Source: Anastrepha obliqua (taxonomy: Eukaryota; Arthropoda; Insecta; Diptera; Tephritidae). From it: a stretch of DNA of 64,000 nucleotides. Location: the NCBI RefSeq assembly GCF_027943255.1, contig NC_072893.1:27178001-27242000 (forward strand), written 5' to 3'. Below, one piece after another: positions 56,425 through 64,000 of this stretch (the stretch's first letter is position 1; each line of letters begins with the position of its first letter). A program made the position numbers and the translations under genes. The notes under the pieces were generated by a model, which was not told where the DNA came from, searched no databases, and saw nothing but the letters and a program-made list of their open reading frames with translations.

Positions 56425-57360
56425 TGCTTCAAACCGACCTGCAAACAACCTTTTCGATCGTGATTTGCAACGAGAAACACACTATGATTCTCATGAACTG
56501 AGAATATTCGTTAGAACAAATCTTCCGCAGTTGATTCCAGAACAACGCATTGCGTATGACAGAATTATGCGTGCAATCACAGAACAAAGCAGTGGACTGT
56601 TTTTCATAGATGCGCCCGGTGGTACAGGCAAGACTTTTCTTCTTTCACTAATTTTTGGGCAACCATACGATCACAAAATAATATTGCACTGGCTATTGCA
56701 TCATCTGGAATTGCGGCAACTCTTTTGGATGGTGGCCGAACAGCGCATTCAGCAGTGAAACTGCCGTTGAATTTGCAAAACACTGAGGCACCAACATGCA
56801 ACATCAGGAAAACCTCTGGAATGGGAAAAGTACTCCAAACTTGTCAAATTATCATATGGGATGAATGCACAATGTCTTACAAGAAAGTATTGGAAGCGCT
56901 TGATCGTACACTGCGAGATTTGAGAGGAAACAGGCGGATTTTCGTTGGCGCACTCATTTTAATGTCTGGTGATTTTCGACAAACACTGTTCATTATACCA
57001 CGTACAACAACCGCTGATGAACGTAATGCATTTCTTAAATCATCAGTTCTATGGCCTCATTTACAGAAATTCACTTTGAAAACTAAGATGCGTGTACAAC
57101 TACAACGGGATGCATCGCGTGGAAATTTTGTAAAACAATTATTGGATATTGGAAGTGAGCGAATGCAAATTGATGAATCTACACAATGTATTCCCTGCCA
57201 GCAAACTTCTGTGAGATCACAGAAAGCATCGACGAATTGGTTCAAAAAGTTTTCCCAAACATTGCACAAAACTACAAAAAACATCAGTGGCTCAGTACGC
57301 GTGTTATCTTTGCAGCCAAAAACATCGATGTCAAAACCATCAACTTCACCATTCAGCATG
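56425..57360 (+). pseudogene. Helitron PIF1-type helicase, first part
   Basis: The helicase begins abruptly at MPASNRPANNLFDRDLQRET and continues to PEQRIAYDRIMRAITE. Walker A is FFIDAPGGTGKTFLLSLI. A frame change precedes GRTAHSAVKLPLNL. Walker B is CQIIIWDECTMSYKKVLEAL, and the GDFRQ motif lies in LMSGDFRQTLFIIPR. Then FLKSSVLWPHLQKFTLKTKM, FVKQLLDIGSERM, FCEITESIDELVQKVFPNIA and STRVIFAAKNIDVKTINFTI follow. These are the ordered motifs of the helicase in Helitron Rep-Hel proteins, which unwinds DNA during rolling-circle transposition. Everything N-terminal to this point (Rep zinc finger, HUH and Tyr motifs) is absent. Two frame changes are visible. Confidence 0.88.
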
Positions 57361-57808
57361 GAATATAGAGAGGTGTTAGATGAGTGGGTTTGATGAGATA
57401 TGTGAAAAGGTGGTTAGTGTCGTGCGGGGTGCCTTCACATGCCGGACATATGTTTAGTATGTCGCGGTCGATTCTGGATAAGTAGGAGTTTAACCAGCTA
57501 CAGCATCCAGAACGTAATTGTGCCAAGGTTACGCGGGACTCTCAGGGAAGCTGGAGCTCTTCGTCTGCAATTGGTGGTGGTTGGACTCCAATAACGGCAT
57601 TCGGAGGTCGGGAGCTTAAGAAGGTGGTAAGGGTCTCCCGATGAATGTCGTTTATGGCCTGTCTGTACACTGTCCGATCCTGGAGTGGTCTGTCCGTTTT
57701 CTCTAGGATCTCGTCCACATAGTTGAGGAAGTGCCTCCTGACGTGCCTGAGAGGTGGCTCAGGCTCAAGCAGGTGTCTGCATGGGTGAGGCCTACGGTGA
57801 CACCCTAG
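57361..57808 (-). pseudogene. Jockey-like C-terminal fragment inside the helicase
   Basis: On minus from 57808: [80 protein letters not shown], then ESRVTLAQLRSGCCSWLNSY, LSRIDRDILNICPACEGTPH and DTNHLF...KPTHLTPL. This is the C-terminal domain of jockey-type elements of flies and mosquitoes, up to the CPxC..H..H knuckle. The fragment lacks both the RT and the 3' untranslated end and has no tail, so it did not arrive as an ordinary 5'-truncated insertion. Confidence 0.8.
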
Positions 57809-58305
57809 CATATAAGTCCATCGATACTGTGAAGAATCAAGACGAGGATGTCAACTATCCAACTAAATTCTTGAATTCGCTTGATCTGCCAGGCATACCG
57901 CCGCACGTGCTTACATTGAAAAGTGGCGTACCCATCATTTTTCTTCGAAAAACATAAATCCACCACGGCTTTGCAACGGAACCAGACTCTCAGTCAAGAA
58001 AATGATGAACAACGTTGTCGAGGCAACAATTTTGACTGGAAAATTCAAAGGTGAAGACGTAGTGTTGCCACGTATTCCAATGATCCCGACAGATATGCCG
58101 TTCGAATTCAAACTTTTCAAGTTCCCGCAAAGACTATTAACAAAGCACAAGAACAATCGTTACAAATGTGGGGATTAAATTTGGAGAATCCATGCTTCTC
58201 ACATGAGCAGCTCTATGTGGCTTGCTCACGTGATTCGTCTGATTTTTTCGTCTATGCACCAGATGGAAAAACAATAAATATTGTGTATCCCACAGCATTT
58301 CAATA
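57809..58305 (+). pseudogene. Helitron helicase, C-terminal part
   Basis: After the fragment the helicase resumes [40 protein letters not shown] and VPIIFLRK. After a frame change come NPPRLCNGTRLSVKKMMNNV, VEATILTGKFKGEDVVLPRI, PMIPTDMPFEFKLFKFPQR, and then in other frames INKAQEQSLQMWGLNLENPC, LYVACSRDSSDFFVYAPDGK and NIVYPTAFQ with a stop at about 58303. The INKAQGQ and LYVxxSR segments are the last helicase motifs. The 3' untranslated part runs about 170 bp to the CTAG terminus. Confidence 0.86.
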
Positions 58306-58509
58306 AACATAGAATTGAAACTAAACTTTGTAATGTCACAATTTTTTCGAAATAAATAAAATCAATGAAATAGTTTAGAATGAATTGAATATTTGTGTAC
58401 TGATTTTTCTTTAAAGTTATTTTTCTTAAATTTATTTTAGTTGTTGGCGTAGCAACGCGCGCCGGGTACAGCTAGTAATTAAATAAATGAATAATAATAA
58501 AAATGGCTG

Positions 58510-59178
58510 CTGTTGATATTTCTGCATGAATTTGGCACCTCCATATCCGAGTTAAAATACTTAGGCGCAGTACTCAGCATAAATAAGGATCCGTCCTCAT
58601 CAATACAAGACCGTATTCAAGCAGCTAACAGACCATACTTTCGCCATATCAAGCTTATGAAGTCCTCATTGCTATCAAAGGAACAAAAGCCCCAGTCATA
58701 CAAAACTATAATAAGACCGTGTCTCATCTATGGCTGTGAAACACGGGTTCTTAAAGTGAATGAGAAGAATTTAGTGATGCGATTTGAAACAAAAATTCTC
58801 TGAGAAATACTCGGCACTATACGATTATAAGACGGTACATTCCGTATACGGATAACCCCGAGCTCAGTGCTTTAATCGCTGGACGAAATGTAAAGCGGTT
58901 TATAAAGTAGCAAGGCTTACGGTGGTATGGACACAAACTAAGAATGAGCAGTGAAAGAGCGACCAAAAAGTTTTTGAAGCAAAACCTGAAGGAGCAAGAA
59001 CGAGAGGCCAGCCAACGACGATGGTTCCAAGGCATGGAAAACGATATACGAGAGACGAGAATATAAACAACATAAAGCGAAATTGTGCTGTCGAATGAGA
59101 AGAATGTAGACGTATTGTAGAGGATACAATGGTCCACCGCGAACTGTTTTGGCAAAATGATCATGATGATATCCGTTG
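58510..59178 (+). pseudogene. RTE-like 3' fragment (third lineage)
   Basis: From 58513 the plus strand has ELKYLGAVLSINKDPSSSIQ, DRIQAANRPYFRHIKLMKSS, LLSKEQKPQSYKTIIRPCLI, YGCETRVLKVNEKNLVMRFE and TKIL. In shifted frames follow a degraded RLRWxGH block, GARTRGQPTTMVPR-like and a WKRI..TMVHRELFWQND-like end. It ends in an atgatcatgatgat TGA-rich tail near 59157-59171. It starts about 35 bp after the Helitron 3' end and is 5' truncated. Confidence 0.7.
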
Positions 59179-59534
59179 TGCCGGTTGCATTTTGTGAAGC
59201 GCGAATTCGCCGATTACCTCATGGAGACATACCTCCATTAGAATTTCCAATCAAACCTAGAAATCAGTATTGAGTAAACAGTCAATGTTTGAGGAGGTCA
59301 AGGACCGTTGAGCGCCTTCACATACCGAACGGCTTGACACAAGGTCGCCACTGGCTCCAGCTGCATCTAAAATGGTGAACAGACGCTGAGGTTTGAAATA
59401 TTTATTAAAGAAGTTTTCCTTCTGCGGGCTGGTTTGGTCTGCGGAAGAGATTTCATTCTCTTCTACTACGCATATAGATTGTAGATTTGTGACAAGTCCA
59501 AACAATTAGCCTGGAAGACCATTGATCAGCTTTC

Positions 59535-59990
59535 CGATAGATTACAGTGGAAGGAATAGAGAGACAAGATAGCTACAGTATGGGCTGAAAAATTTGATGA
59601 ATCTTAGAAGGTCCGGAAGAGTAAGAGTATAAACTTTATCTATACTCAGTACATCATATCTCAACAGCCTGAGTCTGATTCTAGAAAACGTCGGACAACT
59701 ACAGAGAAAATGTACAGAGCAATATCTCCTTTTTCCCGGCAGGGTAGACATATTGGGTCGTCAGTGATTTCCATGGTAGTCATATATTATATTACCCACA
59801 GGCATTGTGTTCTGTAATTACACCTACCAGTGCTCTCAGGTCCTTCCTACTAAGTTTAAGGAGAAAGGTCGCTACTTTCCAGCTTGGATCATTCGCAAAG
59901 CACTTGGCTACTCTGCAGAAGCCCAACTCAGACAACACCTTCCACGCATTGACCTCATGAAGTCGCCGATTCATAGTTGAGGCCTAGTGG
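59535..59990 (-). pseudogene. Non-LTR C-terminal fragment (RNase H type)
   Basis: On minus from 59974: VNAWKVLSELGFCRVAKCFA, FLLKLSRKDLRALVGVITEH, then in another frame MSTLPGKRRYCSVHFLCSCP, TFSRIRLRLLRYD and LTLPDLLRFIKFF. The DLRxLxGVxTGH segment and FLCxCPxFxRxRLR block are those of RNase H-bearing elements. The TGH is TEH here and the first knuckle pair is broken. Confidence 0.62.
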
Positions 59991-60031
59991 TATGCTTGCA
60001 GAGCCTTCGTTAGCCAGTTAATCAGCCACTA

Positions 60032-61325
60032 TATATATCTACTAGCAAACCCGGCCCCCTTCGCTGGGCACACTAAAAAAGAATAGATATGGTTTAGAAC
60101 AGAAAATATATGGTTTTCATATTATTTATTTCTTTATTCTTTATTCAAGCGCTTTGGCATAAACAATATTTTTTGTTTTTCTATTTGTTTTTGAGTAAAT
60201 ATAAAATATAAATTGAAAATCAGGAAAAAAGAATATTGTTTTTAAATTTCAAATCAACGCATATGAATAAACAATCGTCTTTTTTCCTGATCATCCATGA
60301 ATTTTTCGTTTCAATTTATATGTTTTATTAAGCATTGGACCTTTTTTAACCATTATCCATTTATATTTTTCAAAAAAAAAACGAAAAAAATTTGTTTTTC
60401 CACGAACACATAATTTCATTCGGATTTCACATTAAATTCTCAAATTTCGTAAGAAATTATTCACTGTTCCAAAATCCACTCCAAAAAAATTCACAAACAA
60501 TTTTTACATGTTGCACTTACGTTTTTTCCTTATGGCATCCAAATCCGAAAGAAATATTGACACATTGTAACTCACACTGTCAATTTGACAGTTCAGTTCC
60601 GCCCCAAGCGTTAAAAAAGTAAGCGACATTATGGCTGGTTCAAAAGAACGCTGTGTCCGTTGCCACTGCTCCGAATTACAACCAAACTTTACGAAACCCA
60701 TTAACTCAATACTTACTTAACAATGTGTGTAAGTTTGGTTTAATTCGGTGCAAAGACACGGCGGGTCCACGTTTTGGCATATATTTCGAGACCCTAGTCA
60801 TCAATAGGTATGAAAATTACCCCGTATTAAAGCACTTATCAACAGCTTTCATTTTATACCCATATTGTACATACACAACCAAAGGTTACCCGGGTCCACG
60901 TTTTGACCTATATCTCGAGACCCCAGTCACGAAGCGGCATGAAAAATACTCTGTACTAAAGCATTCACCAACAGCTTCAATTTGATATCCATATTGTACA
61001 AACACATTCTAGGCTCCACGTTTTGGTCTCTATCTCGAGACCCTAGTCACGGAGCGGCATGAAAGATACTCTGGACTAAAGCATTCACCAACAGCTTTCA
61101 TTTGATACCCATATTGTACATACACATCCGAAGGTTACCCGGGTCCACGTTTTGACCTATATCTCGAGCCCTATTTCCAAAATAAAATATGATCCATGTT
61201 ACTCGTGGATAATGTAGCTTTCGAATGGTGAAAGAATTTTTAAAATCGGTCCAGTAGTTTTTGAGCCTATTCATTACAAACAAACAAACAAACAAAGTTT
61301 TCCTCTTTATAATATTAGTATAGAT
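60032..61325. repeat. Interspersed repeat with central minisatellite
   Basis: One end reads atatctactagcaaacccgg then cccccttcgctgggca. The other reads ggtccagtagtttttgagcc, (aaac)n, then cctctttataatattagtat ending agat. The terminal words atctactag and (reverse complement) atctatactaat are similar but inverted. Such ends recur in insect repeats that I cannot name with certainty; a Helentron/HINE-like or RTE-derived origin is possible. The centre holds the 120-129 bp minisatellite described separately. No protein motif was seen. Confidence 0.5.
60763..61175. repeat. 120-129 bp minisatellite, about 3.3 units
   Basis: The landmark gggtccacgttttg begins at 60763, 60892, 61012 (ggctccacg variant) and 61141, i.e. 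spacings 129, 120 and 129. Units share tctcgagaccctagtcac, aagcattcaccaacagcttt and cccatattgtacatacacat. The 129 bp units contain a ggttacccg insert that the 120 bp unit lacks. Confidence 0.88.
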
Positions 61326-62817
61326 TAACTTAATGATATAATTATTGTTTTTTGTTTAAATAAAAGTCTTCCGTAGAACGTTACGAACTTATTCACCAAT
61401 CTAATGCTTCCAATCTAATCACACTTTATTTCAAATAAAGATGGCCCCCGAGATCCAATGCGAGAGCAAGGCCATCCAATTAACACAAAGATTGAATTCT
61501 AATGAAGGTAGTTTTCACTCTTACATTTTAAAACACGCTGTGAGATACAAGGCCGAAATGAAATGTAAGCGTACATACAGAGTCCCTTTTTGATTGAATG
61601 TGTGATATGAGACTTAGCCAGAAATCAATGAACTATCACGAAGCTACAAACTTCTTGGTATTGGAGTCCTTTTTTCCATTGAGTGCTTCGTAATGAAATC
61701 CAAGCTCAATGCATTACCACGACAGGGATACCTTCTTGGAATGTCCCCGAACTCCTGTACTACTCTATACAATTCCATTGAACAGATACATAAGCTGAGC
61801 TGACCGGAATGACTTTATAAAGCGGAATAAGAAACGCAAAACTCCCCATTTTCACTTGTCCTTTAATAAGCAGTCATCTCAACTGCTTCGCTATATGTCA
61901 TAATGCACAAAGTAGGGCAATTCAATATGAGTACAACAGAAATAAGTAAATCTTAAGAGATTTTTTTGCTGTTGCTACTGGCGCGTGTGTACCATTACGA
62001 CAAATGGCAAACATATAAAGCGAAAAAAGAAGGCAAAGGCAAAAGGCAAAGCCATAACGAGCAAATTTTAGAGGGGAAAATTACATAAATACCAGCATGT
62101 GATATAATATTTCCCCCAATAGTTTTTGGCATAAGTTTTTGCTTGTCGGGCAAGTTCGGACGTATTGTGGTTTATTGATAGTTGAGAAAATATGCCGCAT
62201 ACGCCATGTTGGGCCAACTCATAAACCGCACACAGCGCGCATACCCAAACACATACAGAAGCCGTTAGAACGTTGATAAGGCAATTTCGTTGAGAATGGG
62301 ACAATAGGTAATAAAACACTTTTTGTCGTTCAATTTTATAACTTTTATATTTTCGCAACTTGCTCAGCTAATTTGCAGCAAATGGCAAACTAAACGAGCT
62401 AAGAGGAAAGAAGAAATATGTCAGTTACATTGCATTTAATTGAGAAAGGATATGCCATCAGAGGATAATGAATACTGGCATATGACTGAGATGCTTATAA
62501 GTGGGTAATTGCTTTTGCTTGATTTCAATAGCAGAGAAAATTCTCTAGTGACCACAGGGGGAATACTAAGAATCAGATTCTGTAGTGGCATTACCACATA
62601 TCGTCCTTTACCTTTAGCATGAGCTAGAGTAAGTGTAGAAGCACTACGCAAGCTTCTGCCCTGTTGCTATGCAGGTGAATTTGTTAATCATTTTTTATAT
62701 TCTTTGAAATATAGCCACCTTTTTCTGCCCGAATTCGTCGTGCGTATAAGAATTTTAGACACACATGCCGAGTTTTCAAAAGTGACAGCCATACTACAGG
62801 AAGAAGGTAAATAATAA
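61326..62817. other. No recognised gene
   Basis: Noncoding sequence. The reverse-strand frames at 62068-62358 and 62436-62651 have no motif. It ends at the pogo-like terminus. Confidence 0.5.
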
Positions 62818-64000
62818 TACAGTCAATTCTCGTTAATTCAAACCTGCGATATTTCGAACCTCACATTAATTCAAAGTTATCAGGAGTCCCCTACAAAATC
62901 TCTTTCTATTTCGAATTATGCACATACATTTTTATGGACTCGAATTCGAATGAAAAAAATCAATGCTCGTAGCATTGCGGTAATTCGAACTCATATGGCC
63001 AAACACTCGACAATTCAAATTTGCAAAGTTTCGTGGTGAGTTAGTAAGAACTTTGAAGTTTGGGACTCCTCTGAAAATACCTTTACTGTACGTGGTTGCG
63101 TGTTACGCATAAAACATAGGCACATTTTGACGCACGCTTCCGCACGAATCGCTTCGTTGGTATGCAGATTAAAAATTTGTATTAAATACCTATGAGCCCT
63201 AAAAAGTAGAAATGTTTGACGATTGCAAATAAAAAGAAGTTAATTGAAAAAGTAGAAAGAGGTGAGAAGAAAAGCGATGTTACAAAAGAATTTAAGACTC
63301 TCCTCAGTGCTCTCTCAACCATAATAAAGAACAAGGAGAAAATTACTGCTACTTAAACTGCCGGAGCACGGAAAAGAACAACCAAAGGGGGATTTCCTCG
63401 TCTGAAAGAAAGCCTGGTCATTTGGCTTAGACAGCGTAGAGAACAAAAAGTATCTGTTAGCGAAGCTTTGTTAAAGGAAAAAGCAAAAGAGTTCACGTCT
63501 ACTCTAAACATACAAAGCTTTGCGGCAAGTGAAGGGTGGCTTACAAATATCAAGAAGAGGAATGGAGTCGTGTTTAAAAAAGTGTGTGGAGAAAGTGGAA
63601 CTGTTAATGATGCTGTTTGCTCAGATTGGCATGGTAAATTGAAGACACTGATTGAAAACTATGATGCCCGAGACATTTTCAATACTGATGAAACTGGCCT
63701 ATTTTTCAAATGCTTACCGGACAAGGTACTTACTTTTAAAGATAAAAGAGTCATTGGGGAAAACATAGTACAGAGAAGTTGACTGTTATACTTGCAGTAA
63801 ATATGAATGGAAAGGAAAAACTTAAGCCCTTAGTAATAGGAAAAGCAATGAAACCGCAATGTTTTAAAGGAGTGAAATCTGACAAAAAAGTTTGGATGAC
63901 AATAGAACTTTTTAACAATTAGCTTTTAACATTTAATGGAAACATGAAACAACAATAGGGAAAAATTTTACTATTTTTAGACAACTGCATTGTCCACAAC
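62818..64000 (+). mobile_element. Pogo/Tigger-like element, truncated by window end
   Basis: cagtcaattctcgttaattc after TA (62818-62819) is a pogo/Tigger-type left terminus, and related wording (gcggtaattcgaactca, caattcaaatttgc) recurs within the next 200 bp. The transposase follows on the plus strand. The right terminus lies outside the window, so completeness cannot be judged. Confidence 0.85.
63210..64000 (+). pseudogene. Pogo/Tigger-like transposase, partial
   Basis: From about 63210: CLTIANKKKLIEKVERGEKK, SDVTKEFKTLLSALSTIIKN (psq-type HTH). Then a TAA stop near 63354, followed in frame by TAGARKRTTKGGFPRLKESL, VIWLRQRREQKVSVSEALLK, AASEGWLTNIKKRNGVVFKK (CENP-B-type HTH) and IFNTDETGLFFKCLPDKVLT (first catalytic Asp). 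A frame change near 63770 leads to KLTVILAVNMNGKEKLKPLV, KPQCFKGVKSDKKVWMT and, with two more stops, LLFLDNCIVHN (second Asp) at the window edge. The usual initiator is not visible (an aaatgt occupies its place). Lesions are few for this window, so it is a moderately young copy. Confidence 0.85.

Larger units (their letters stand above)
53503..58475 (+). mobile_element. Helitron with both termini, interrupted and Rep-less
   Basis: The 5' end tcttctttatatataaaaat follows A at 53502. The 3' end gccgggtacagctag is followed by T at 58476. That is the TC...CTRR structure and A/T insertion site known for Helitrons. The subterminal text aaaactactggaccgattat (near 53555) is typical of insect Helitron 5' ends. 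A short GTTG...CAAC hairpin and gcgcgc precede the 3' terminus. Inside are an EEP-nuclease-like frame, an R1-like insertion, a PIF1-type helicase and a jockey-like fragment. No HUH Rep motif was seen. The outer element is 4973 bp, including about 2.1 kb of foreign insertions. Confidence 0.87.

Noticed and set aside
55472..56758. Plus-strand frames of 112 and 165 codons
   Set aside because: Up to about 56405 they are antisense to the R1-like RT. Only the part after 56425 of the second frame is real (Helitron helicase), so the frame start is an artefact.

Overview
The window looks like a stretch of insect nuclear DNA, most probably from a higher fly with a tephritid-like repeat content. That identification rests on the repeat families and is an inference. 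I recognise no host protein gene, rRNA or functional tRNA gene. Nearly every recognisable coding segment is a decayed transposon. The window is best described as an intergenic (or very large intronic) transposon graveyard with several nested insertions and four tandem arrays.

Layout. 0.6-1.9 kb: Tc1-like remnant, a mariner scrap and a non-LTR scrap. 3.37-7.23 kb: extremely AT-rich DNA present twice as two almost identical ~1.93 kb units in tandem. 8.9-10.7 kb: TTAA-type Kolobok/Mutator-like transposon. 11-14.8 kb: SINE head, mariner N-terminus, RNase H-bearing non-LTR 3' end, RTE-like 3' end, and DD41D element copy A. 15.7-16.9 kb: mellifera-type mariner with both TIRs, abutting a SINE. 17.6-22.3 kb: R1-like, jockey-like, RNase H-type, RTE-like and SINE fragments; one SINE is split by another non-LTR fragment. 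22.4-23.6 kb: AT-rich array with a 227 bp higher-order period. 25.3-26.2 kb: maT-like DD37D transposase remnant. 27.0-28.5 kb: third AT-rich array.

30.2-32.9 kb: R1-like element carrying a nested RTE-like insertion (10 bp target duplication). 33.0-33.2 kb: 270 bp Tc1 miniature. 33.7-34.7 kb: DD41D copy B. 36.2-38.3 kb: RTE-like element carrying a nested I/LOA-like insertion (13 bp target duplication, TAA-repeat tail). 38.3-38.9 kb: ~130 bp satellite with an internal hairpin. 40.3-41.6 kb: a second DD41D family. 42.0-44.4 kb: a mellifera-type mariner interrupted by a vertumnana/mori-like mariner. 44.8-45.5 kb: 710 bp TTAA miniature. 45.6-46.6 kb: mauritiana-like mariner. 47.9 kb: SINE. 48.5-49.5 kb: irritans-like mariner. 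49.5-52.5 kb: RNase H-type non-LTR pieces.

53.5-58.5 kb is a Helitron whose two termini can both be read. It contains an endonuclease/exonuclease/phosphatase-like reading frame and a PIF1 helicase, is interrupted by an R1-like element and a jockey-like fragment, and has no visible Rep/HUH domain. 58.5-61.3 kb holds more non-LTR debris and a repeat with a central minisatellite. A pogo/Tigger-like element begins at 62.82 kb and runs off the end. The genes do not form a pathway. What they show is an order of insertion events and several partly decayed but distinct transposase lineages. The most unusual items are the near-identical AT-rich duplication, the Rep-less Helitron with a nuclease frame, and the two DD41D copies with different internal deletions. 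Family names come from motif recognition by eye; no database search was run.
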